6,563 nt of DNA from Chloroflexota bacterium (GTDB lineage Bacteria; Chloroflexota; Limnocylindria; Limnocylindrales; CSP1-4): the NCBI GenBank assembly GCA_029858845.1, contig JAOUEG010000100.1, forward strand, positions 1 to 6,563, given 5' to 3'. Both the position numbers and the translations under genes were made by a program. Below the pieces are notes generated by a model that was given only the letters and a program-made list of their open reading frames with translations, was not told where the DNA came from and made no database searches. Of the stretch, positions 1 through 5,154 are shown piece after piece. Position 1 is the first letter of the stretch. Every line of letters starts with the position of its first letter.

Positions 1-1
1 G

Positions 2-1531
2 TCGCGCACTGGGGCGGAGGCGGTCGTCTACACGCAGCTCGTGGACTACGGCGTCACGACCGCCGAGACCAAAGCTCGCGCCCTGGCCCTGATCAGGCAG
101 TGGGGCATCGGCCGGGCGGGCTTCGACGATGGGATGGTCGTCTTCTTCGATATCGATCCATCCCTCGAGCACGGCCAGGTCCAGCTCTATGCCGCGCCCG
201 GCTTCGAGTCGTCGTTCCTCACCAACAGCGAGCGCCAGTCCATCTACGAGAACGACATGCTGCCCCACCTGCGGGACGCCGACTTCGACGCTGCCCTGGC
301 CGTCGCCCTCGAGCGGGTGGATGCCGCTGCGACACCGGAGAACGCGCAGCGGCTGCAGGCCGGGCGCCAATTCAACGCCGTCCTTGGCCTGGTCGGGGCG
401 CCGATCGTGTTCATGGCGCTCGCCGGCTGGGCGATCTTCTCGTGGCGGCGGTACGGCAAGGATCCGGTCTACCTCGATGATCCATCCATCCTCATGCCGG
501 CGCCACCGCCGGACCTCACCGCCGCGTCGGGGGCGTTCGTGATGGACGGCCGAACGTCGCGTCGGGCGTTGACGACGGCGATGCTCGACCTGGCATCGCG
601 TGGCCTGATCTCGTTCCGAGAGGAGCAGACCGGCCTGTTCGGGATGTCGCGCAAGGTGGGCGTGGACACGGACCCGCCGCGGGGCGACGACGTGGAAGAG
701 GCGCACCGCCGACTCAATGCCCGACGACCGACGGGTCCGGCCGAGGCCGTCGCACTCCAGCGCCTGCGTGCCATCGACGGCTCCGACCATTTCGTCGATC
801 CGGATAAGCTGCCCCAGTTCGGCGAGGCGGTCCCGTCGTTCGACCGGGCCCTGGCGGACCACGTCGTGCAGCGTGGCTGGATGGCGGAGCGACCGAGCGC
901 GGTACGCACGCGATGGCAGATCCGGGGAGGGCTGGCGGTCGCGGCCGGGATCGCCGCCCTGGTCGGCGGCATCAACATCCCGATGTCCGGGCTCGTGCTC
1001 ATCGGTATCGGTGCCATCGCCGGCGGGATCGTCCTCCTGGCAGTGTCAGGCTGGATGCCCGCCGTGACGATGCCCGGGGCCATCATCCGGGCGATGTTGA
1101 GCGCCTACAGGCGGACGCTCCACAAGACCATGGAGCAGGCCCGTTCCATGCAGCAGGTCGTGGACGATGCGGCCCTCGAATGGCTCGAGACGCCGGACCA
1201 GGCCGTGGTCTGGGGCACCGCCCTCGGACTGCAGGACGACATCGAGGCCGTCCTCAAGCGGTCCCTCGAAGACGTCGAGGGAGGGCGCGTCGCGGCCACG
1301 TCGGCGTACTTCCCGGCCTGGTATCGAACGTCCGAAGGATCGACCTTCGCGAGCGCTGCGGCGTCGGGGAGCGGCGGATCCATCTTCTCCGGGTCGGCCG
1401 TACCGGATGTCGGCGGGATGATGTCCGCCCTCGGAACGATCGGGAACTCGCCGGCATCCTCCGGCGGTGGCGGCGGGTTCGGCGGCGGGGGCGGCGGTGG
1501 TGGGGGCGGCGGCGCCGGGGGCGGGTTCTAG
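2..1531 (+). CDS. TPM-domain / DUF2207 C-terminal membrane protein (5' partial)
   Basis: The gene is open from the first bases of the window, so the true start and any signal peptide are missing. A GTG at 41 is in frame, but TPM-type sequence is already present before it, so it is not the real start. Counting from that GTG, residues 1-100 resemble the TPM fold (WGIGRAGFDDGMVVFF, then APGFES). A transmembrane segment follows at about 112-135. Next comes a DUF2207-like region with the RRYGKDP and LDLASRGLISF signatures (136-200). A pair of hydrophobic helices lies at about 296-340, and the end (PAWYRT, then an almost pure Gly tail 475-496) is typical of DUF2207 proteins. TPM domains occur in envelope proteins, some linked to photosystem repair or phosphatase activity, but the role here is unknown. 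Usual DUF2207 proteins carry a different N-terminal domain, so this looks like a domain swap. It is convergent with the acetyltransferase gene, 63 bp away. Confidence 0.82.
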   Translation, partial: SRTGAEAVVYTQLVDYGVTTAETKARALALIRQWGIGRAGFDDGMVVFFDIDPSLEHGQVQLYAAPGFESSFLTNSERQSIYENDMLPHLRDADFDAALAVALERVDAAATPENAQRLQAGRQFNAVLGLVGAPIVFMALAGWAIFSWRRYGKDPVYLDDPSILMPAPPPDLTAASGAFVMDGRTSRRALTTAMLDLASRGLISFREEQTGLFGMSRKVGVDTDPPRGDDVEEAHRRLNARRPTGPAEAVALQRLRAIDGSDHFVDPDKLPQFGEAVPSFDRALADHVVQRGWMAERPSAVRTRWQIRGGLAVAAGIAALVGGINIPMSGLVLIGIGAIAGGIVLLAVSGWMPAVTMPGAIIRAMLSAYRRTLHKTMEQARSMQQVVDDAALEWLETPDQAVVWGTALGLQDDIEAVLKRSLEDVEGGRVAATSAYFPAWYRTSEGSTFASAAASGSGGSIFSGSAVPDVGGMMSALGTIGNSPASSGGGGGFGGGGGGGGGGGAGGGF

Positions 1532-1594
1532 GCGACGGGCCAGACGCGGCGGCGCGGGACGCGGCGATCCGGGGCGACCGGTCCACCCGGGCGG

Positions 1595-2275
1595 CTATCC
1601 ACCGAACATCTCCCGGCAGGTCTCCAGTCCGTCGACCGTGACGGGCGAGCGTCGGCGGGCTCGCCATCCGTCCGCCGTCAGCCGATATCGCCGGGTCTCG
1701 CGGGACACGCCCTGAGGGGCGTGGGCCCCGAACCCGTCGTCCTCATAGCCGAGCGATCGCGATACGGCCATGGAAGCCGCGTTGTCCAGGAACGCCTCCG
1801 AACGCGCGAGACGGGCGCCGAGGCTGTCGAAGACGAAAGCGAGGGCGGCCGAGCGCATCTCCTTCCCGAGCCCCTGTCCCTGGAACGAGCTGCCGAGCCA
1901 GGAGCCGGTGTCCACGGCGCGGTGGACCGGAAACGCGAGACCCCAGATGGATTGCGATCCGATCACCCGCCCGTCCCACTCGACCATGAGGTTGAGGCGC
2001 CAGTCGTCCTCGGACCACTGGGCCCGCGCCAGCCAATGGTGCTGCAGGAAGGCACGCTCGAAGTCCGGACTCGGCCGTACCGACCACGCGACGGAGAACG
2101 GCATCGTGTCCGGCGGATGGATCCCCGCTCGCGCCAGGTCGATCATGGCCAGCAGGTCGGCGTCCGTGGGCAGGCGCATCACCAAGCGCTCGCTCCGGAT
2201 CCGCAGCGCGAAGAGCGGCCAGGCGGACGCCAGGGGGCCTTGGCTCATGGCGAGGGCGGGCTGCTCGGCGTTCAT
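1595..2275 (-). CDS. GNAT family N-acetyltransferase (RimJ/RimL-like)
   Basis: This 226-residue protein has the layout of a GCN5-related acetyltransferase that moves an acetyl group from acetyl-CoA to an amine on a protein N-terminus or small molecule. The opening strand of the fold, SERLVMRLPTDADLLAM, is at 28-44. The acetyl-CoA pyrophosphate loop is Q132-G-Q-G135-L-G137-K, matching the [QR]xxGx[GA] motif. The final motif is N165-AAS...SLGY (165-177), as in RimJ/RimL-type enzymes. The substrate cannot be read from sequence. I start at the ATG at 2275. A GTG at 2281 would add two residues but lies only 3 nt from the candidate -10 box, and an ATG at 2248 would shorten the protein by nine. There is no convincing Shine-Dalgarno site. 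The gene diverges from the SnoaL-like gene with 25 bp between starts. The roughly 20 residues before the fold and the basic tail after 204 are not typical of the family core. Confidence 0.88.
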   Translation of the reverse strand: MNAEQPALAMSQGPLASAWPLFALRIRSERLVMRLPTDADLLAMIDLARAGIHPPDTMPFSVAWSVRPSPDFERAFLQHHWLARAQWSEDDWRLNLMVEWDGRVIGSQSIWGLAFPVHRAVDTGSWLGSSFQGQGLGKEMRSAALAFVFDSLGARLARSEAFLDNAASMAVSRSLGYEDDGFGAHAPQGVSRETRRYRLTADGWRARRRSPVTVDGLETCREMFGG

Positions 2276-2284
2276 GGTCACCCG

Positions 2285-2314
2285 ACGCTACACTCCGCCC
2301 ATGGGTGCTGTCGA
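2285..2314 (-). promoter_or_regulatory. Candidate promoter of the GNAT gene
   Basis: On the minus strand, TCGACA (2309-2314, five of six matches to TTGACA) is followed by an 18-nt spacer and TAGCGT (2285-2290). The -10 box is weak apart from its conserved T, A and final T. Transcription would begin near 2278, giving an almost leaderless mRNA from the ATG at 2275. The -35 box lies inside the opposing SnoaL-like coding sequence. Confidence 0.4.
2289..2300 (+). promoter_or_regulatory. Candidate -10 box of the SnoaL-like gene (leaderless)
   Basis: TACACT (2289-2294) ends 6 nt before the ATG at 2301, so the expected transcription start falls on the start codon itself. No Shine-Dalgarno site is present between the box and the ATG, and I see no good -35 box at the expected distance. 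The box shares its TA step (2289-2290) with the -10 box of the opposing gene. Confidence 0.5.
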
Positions 2315-2630
2315 GACGATGGAAGACTTCTTCGAGAAGCTGAACCAGGGCGACCGTGAAGGCGCGGTGGCCCTGATGGACGAGAAGACCGAGATGCGGG
2401 TGCACGTCGGGGACAGCGTGCAGACCTTGCGCGGCGTCGAACGCGTCGGCGGCTGGTTCCTCCGCGGCGATGCCGGGTTGCGGATGATCCCGGGTGGCAT
2501 CCGGGACACCGGTAACACCTACGAGGCGGACCTGCTCGTGGTCCGGCCCGGCGCCCCGACCCAGCACATCGACGCCACGTTCCGCGTGGAGGCCGGCCGG
2601 ATCACGGCCATCAACATCGCACCCCGGTAA
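2301..2630 (+). CDS. SnoaL-like / NTF2-fold small protein
   Basis: This is a 109-residue protein with the pattern of the NTF2/SnoaL superfamily. An N-terminal helix, VETMEDFFEKLNQGDREGAVALM (residues 4-26), has the typical 'one helix, G/D turn, second helix' start. It is followed by strands MRVHVGD, a short loop helix around RGVERVGGWF (44-53), and long strands at 74-108 ending DATFRVEAGRITAINI. Family members form cone-shaped barrels with a hydrophobic pocket and serve as isomerases, hydrolases or ligand binders. No catalytic set can be assigned here, so the substrate is unknown. The reading frame stays open far upstream (to 1770), but only the ATG at 2301 fits the fold, the -10 box and the opposing gene. 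It is convergent with the LysM gene, 44 bp away. Confidence 0.82.
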   Translation: MGAVETMEDFFEKLNQGDREGAVALMDEKTEMRVHVGDSVQTLRGVERVGGWFLRGDAGLRMIPGGIRDTGNTYEADLLVVRPGAPTQHIDATFRVEAGRITAINIAPR

Positions 2631-2635
2631 CGGCT

Positions 2636-2652
2636 GCCCCAGGCTGCGGGGC
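2636..2652. terminator. Weak hairpin between convergent genes
   Basis: GCCCC (2636-2640) and GGGGC (2648-2652) can form a 5-bp stem with a 7-nt loop in the 44-bp gap between the SnoaL-like and LysM stop codons. It could help end transcription from either side, but there is no T-run and a stem this short can arise by chance at this GC content. Confidence 0.25.
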
Positions 2653-2674
2653 CGCTGTCGGCGGATCGCGCCGC

Positions 2675-3988
2675 CTAGGGCGCGGGCGACTCAGCATCGC
2701 CGCCGGAGACCTCTTCGGGCGGCGGCAACGGGATGATGATCTTGTCGCCGACGGCGATCCGATCCGGGTTTGTGATCGTGTCCGCGTTCGCTTCCAGTAG
2801 TTGATCCAGGGTCACGCCGAACTCGCGGGCGACCTTCGAGAGCGTGTCGCCCGTCTTGATGACATAGACCTGGGGGGTCGGCTCGGGTACCGGTGTGGGC
2901 TCCGGGGTCGCCGTCGCCACGGCCGCGCTCGGGCTCGGGCTCGGCCCTGGGTCGTCGGTGCCGCCGATCCCGAACAGGGCCGGCAGGAAGAACAATGCGA
3001 CGGCTGCGATCGCCAGGGCGCCGGCCAGGACCGCCACGCGCGGCAACGGCGGGATGCCGCCGAGACCGGCTCGCGATCTGATCATCGGATACGCCTCGGA
3101 CCGTCGCGCGCGCTCCCAGGTGGGGCCGTCGTGCTGCACCGGCTCGCGCCTCGGCGTCACGGGCGGCGACGGTTCGCCGGTCCGGGTCGAGCTGACGGCC
3201 GGCCGACGGCCCGAGCGGGTGGACGGCGGGTAGGCTCTCGGCGAGCGATCACCGGCTGCGTGCGCCGTGGCACCGACGGCTGCGGCACCGCCCACGAGTC
3301 CGGCGAGCTCCGGATCGGCCGGCGACGAGGGCTCGTCCGACGACCACGTCCCCGAGGCTCCTGCCGGCTGAGCCGGATCAGATAGCGATCCGCCACCCGC
3401 GAGGCGATCCGCGGCACTTCCCGCCAGGCCCTGCCCCTCGGAGGCTCGCGAACCCAGCGATCCGGGACTCATCGAGGACGGCCCGCCGCCGGCTGCCTCG
3501 CCCGACATGCCGGAGGGAGTCCTGGCGTCGGACGCCCACGGGGGCGGAGCGGCCCAGTCGCGCGGCGGATTCCGATGCGGCGTGAGCTCGATCGGGACGT
3601 CGTCCGATCGCGGCGGGGCGATCCACTCCTCGGCCCCCCCAGTGGGAAGGTCCTTGGCGAGGCGGCCGGCAAGCGCCGCGTCCGCAGCGGCGACCGCCGG
3701 AGCAGCGGCATCCGTCCCGCCCACCGGTGCATCTGCGGGCGCCTCGCGGTCGGTCCGCGCCTGGGCAGCCTCCCGCCTGGCCCAGGCCTGGAACGTGGGA
3801 CAGACCGGGAAGGCGCTGGACAGGCAGTAGGCCTCCTGGTGGGCCAGCGCACGAGGTGCGGGTTGGTCATCGGCGAAACACCGATGGCGATGGTCTGGTC
3901 GATCCGCCCGAGCTTCTCGATCGTCGTCGAACGCGACGAACGGACACGCTGGGGACCCCTCGGTGCCTGGCAGCCCTCGCTCGGTCAT
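2675..3988 (-). CDS. Membrane-anchored LysM protein with N-terminal Cys/His module
   Basis: This 437-residue protein has four parts. Residues 15-63 form a compact Cys/His module (C15, H33-x-H35-x-C37, H50, C55, C63), perhaps binding a metal or iron-sulfur cluster. Residues 75-305 are a long low-complexity Ala/Pro/Gly/Ser region, probably disordered. A single transmembrane helix lies at about 314-341 (VAVLAGALAIAAVALFFLPA). After a Pro/Ser/Thr-rich spacer, a typical LysM domain occupies 374-420 (VYVIKTGDTLSKVAREFGVT ... GDKIIIP). LysM binds N-acetylglucosamine polymers such as peptidoglycan, so the C-terminus should be outside and the Cys module in the cytoplasm. The frame is open upstream to 4828, but that part is the shadow of sodN. 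The ATG at 3988 is chosen because it immediately precedes the Cys module and lies 7 nt after a TATCAT box. I know no function for the whole protein. Confidence 0.83.
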   Translation of the reverse strand: MTERGLPGTEGSPACPFVAFDDDREARADRPDHRHRCFADDQPAPRALAHQEAYCLSSAFPVCPTFQAWARREAAQARTDREAPADAPVGGTDAAAPAVAAADAALAGRLAKDLPTGGAEEWIAPPRSDDVPIELTPHRNPPRDWAAPPPWASDARTPSGMSGEAAGGGPSSMSPGSLGSRASEGQGLAGSAADRLAGGGSLSDPAQPAGASGTWSSDEPSSPADPELAGLVGGAAAVGATAHAAGDRSPRAYPPSTRSGRRPAVSSTRTGEPSPPVTPRREPVQHDGPTWERARRSEAYPMIRSRAGLGGIPPLPRVAVLAGALAIAAVALFFLPALFGIGGTDDPGPSPSPSAAVATATPEPTPVPEPTPQVYVIKTGDTLSKVAREFGVTLDQLLEANADTITNPDRIAVGDKIIIPLPPPEEVSGGDAESPAP

Positions 3989-4001
3989 CGCGGCGATGAT
4001 A
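3989..4001 (-). promoter_or_regulatory. -10 box of the LysM gene (leaderless)
   Basis: On the minus strand, TATCAT (3996-4001, five of six matches to TATAAT) stands 7 nt before the ATG at 3988, with no Shine-Dalgarno site between. This geometry fits a leaderless transcript starting at the ATG. I find no recognisable -35 box 16-18 nt further upstream. Confidence 0.55.
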
Positions 4002-4040
4002 CCGGTCCGCGGCAGCGTCGCGCCCGCCTCGGCCACTCGT

Positions 4041-4069
4041 TTGACAGGCCCGGCCACGGCTCGGACACT
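4041..4069 (+). promoter_or_regulatory. Candidate sodN promoter
   Basis: A perfect TTGACA (4041-4046) is followed by a 17-nt spacer and GACACT (4064-4069), a weaker -10 box that keeps the A, A and final T. The predicted start near 4076 gives a leader of about 50 nt before sodN, consistent with its Shine-Dalgarno site. I looked for a Nur-type box (TTGCAA-like half sites) and did not see one. Confidence 0.5.
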
Positions 4070-4115
4070 TGGCCCACCCCCAGAGACCACCGGTCCTGAC
4101 CTGGAACCCAGCGTG

Positions 4116-4121
4116 AAGGAG
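4116..4121 (+). promoter_or_regulatory. Shine-Dalgarno site of sodN
   Basis: AAGGAG lies 5 nt before the ATG at 4127, a strong canonical site. It fixes the sodN start and hence the length of the propeptide. Confidence 0.8.
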
Positions 4122-4126
4122 CCCGC

Positions 4127-4558
4127 ATGTCCCGATTCGCCGAATGGCTCACCCCCTCGACCACGGCACGCGCTCATTGCGATCTGCCGTGCGGGGTCTA
4201 CGATCCGGAGCAGGCCCGCATCGAGGCGGAGTCCTGTCATCGCATCATCGAGAAGTACGCCGCCAACGAGGACCCGGTCTTCCGCAGTCGCGCCATCGGG
4301 ATCAAGGAGGAGCGGGCCGACCTGGTCAAGCACCACCTCGACGTCCTGTGGCATGACTACTTCAAGCCCGAGCATTTGGAGACCGTCCCGAACCTGCACG
4401 AGCTGTTCTGGTCCGCGACGAAGCAGGTCTCCAAGGTCAAGGCCTCCACGGACGTCACCGATTCGCAGAAGCTCCTCGAGTTGATCGATCAGATCGACGC
4501 GGCGTGGAAGGCGACCGGAGGCGAAAGCAAGACCCGCGTGAGCGGTCGACCTGCCTAG
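4127..4558 (+). CDS. sodN: Nickel superoxide dismutase precursor
   Basis: This protein converts superoxide to hydrogen peroxide and oxygen at a nickel centre in the cytoplasm. The 143-residue precursor has the nickel hook HCDLPCGVY at 17-25. In known Ni-SODs the first His (amino group and side chain) and the two Cys (here C18 and C22) bind nickel. The remainder matches the four-helix bundle of the family, including RIEAES (31-36), IKEERADLVKHHLDVLWHDY (59-78) and FKP (79-81). Residues 1-16 form a propeptide ending TARA; cleavage before H17 would leave a mature chain of 127 residues, slightly longer than the roughly 117 of the Streptomyces enzyme owing to a C-terminal tail. The ATG has a strong Shine-Dalgarno site. 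C37 is an additional cysteine where I recall the family usually having Val. The protease gene follows after 19 bp. Confidence 0.96.
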   Translation: MSRFAEWLTPSTTARAHCDLPCGVYDPEQARIEAESCHRIIEKYAANEDPVFRSRAIGIKEERADLVKHHLDVLWHDYFKPEHLETVPNLHELFWSATKQVSKVKASTDVTDSQKLLELIDQIDAAWKATGGESKTRVSGRPA

Positions 4559-4577
4559 GCTCGCGATCCCAGGGAAC

Positions 4578-5039
4578 GTGCACATCCCGAGGCCCCGTCG
4601 AAGGACGGGGCCTCGTCGTCTCGCCGGCCTGCGTGTCCGACTCCGAGGGCCGTGGCGGGTCGCGATCGCGGAGGCGAGCATGGAGCCGGGCATCCGGGAC
4701 GGCGACTGGCTGCTGGTGGACCCTACGACCACGCGCTGGCCTCGCCGGGGCTCCATCGTCGTCTTCCGGGAACCGGACAGCGGAGAGCTCGCCGTGAAAC
4801 GGGTCGCCGGTCGCCCGGGCGAGCGCATCCCATTCGAGACCGGCTACCTGGAGCTGGCCGACGACGAAGCCTGGCTGCTCAGCGACGCGAACGCCGCGAT
4901 GACGGCCTCGGCCGGTTTCGGCGAGCCCGTCGACTCACGCCGATACGGTCCCGTCCCGGTCGAGTCGCTCGTGGGACGGGCATGGTTCCGCTATGCGCCG
5001 TGGGATCGGATCGGCCCACTCCGCCGCTCCGGGTCTTGA
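4578..5039 (+). CDS. sodX: Nickel-type superoxide dismutase maturation protease (S26-like)
   Basis: This predicted 153-residue serine protease belongs to the signal peptidase I / LexA-type fold (S24/S26). The nucleophile is S34 in EASMEPGIRDGDWLLVDP, and the general base is K74 in LAVKRVAGRPGE. The final box, D119-SRRYGPVP (119-127), matches the DSRxYGPV motif of signal peptidases. Its position directly after sodN marks it as the SodX-type enzyme that should remove the Ni-SOD propeptide before H17. There is no transmembrane anchor, so it probably acts in the cytoplasm, unlike ordinary signal peptidase I. The start is uncertain. GTG at 4578, after a weak AGGG, is the only standard start upstream of the catalytic Ser, but it makes the N-terminus Arg/Pro-rich and places the strong hairpin in the first codons. 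A CTG at 4629 could be a non-standard alternative. The ATG at 4680 would lose S34. Confidence 0.87.
   Translation: MHIPRPRRRTGPRRLAGLRVRLRGPWRVAIAEASMEPGIRDGDWLLVDPTTTRWPRRGSIVVFREPDSGELAVKRVAGRPGERIPFETGYLELADDEAWLLSDANAAMTASAGFGEPVDSRRYGPVPVESLVGRAWFRYAPWDRIGPLRRSGS
4588..4615 (+). terminator. 12-bp perfect hairpin after sodN, inside the sodX 5' end
   Basis: CGAGGCCCCGTC (4588-4599) and GACGGGGCCTCG (4604-4615) form a perfect 12-bp stem with a 4-nt GAAG loop. It starts 30 nt after the sodN stop codon. The downstream sequence is only mildly T-containing (TCGTCTCG), so this is not a classic T-tailed terminator. It may act as a partial terminator or as a 3'-end stabiliser for sodN mRNA, setting a high sodN to low sodX ratio. 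Confidence 0.65.
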
Positions 5040-5154
5040 CACCGGGGATCCGTCGCCGATGCCGCCCCAGGGCGGGCGTCTACCGACCACGAGCCGTCGG
5101 ATCCAACCGACCCGCCGAGCTCGGGCGAACCTGACCGGCCGGTCTCCGACGAAC
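5040..5154. other. Convergent intergenic gap with short inverted repeats
   Basis: This 115-bp gap separates the stop codons of sodX and the LLM oxidoreductase. It holds GTCGG/CCGAC with a 6-nt loop (5096-5111), the palindrome CCGAGCTCGG (5115-5124) and the palindrome GACCGGCCGGTC (5133-5144). Any of these could help end transcription, but none has a T-run and none stands out as a terminator. I see no gene here. Confidence 0.4.

Noticed and set aside
913..1641. A 242-residue plus-strand frame overlapping the TPM/DUF2207 gene
   Set aside because: It is Arg/Gly-rich out-of-frame translation of high-GC coding sequence; the overlapping frame has clear membrane helices and domain motifs.
1770..2300. 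A 177-residue N-terminal extension of the SnoaL-like gene
   Set aside because: It runs antisense to the acetyltransferase, and the fold begins properly at the ATG at 2301, which is preceded by a -10 box.
1743..2567. A 274-residue minus-strand frame across the GNAT and SnoaL-like genes
   Set aside because: It is rich in Arg, Pro, His and Gly, lacks motifs and conflicts with two well-supported genes in other frames.
2930..2945. GGGCTC tandem repeat as a regulatory repeat
   Set aside because: It encodes the PSPSPS part of the Pro/Ser spacer between the membrane helix and the LysM domain, which explains it.
2675..4828. The full 717-residue minus-strand frame as one protein
   Set aside because: Its first 280 codons run antisense to sodN and part of sodX, both certain genes. 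The sequence before the ATG at 3988 shows no family features, and a TATCAT box sits at that ATG.
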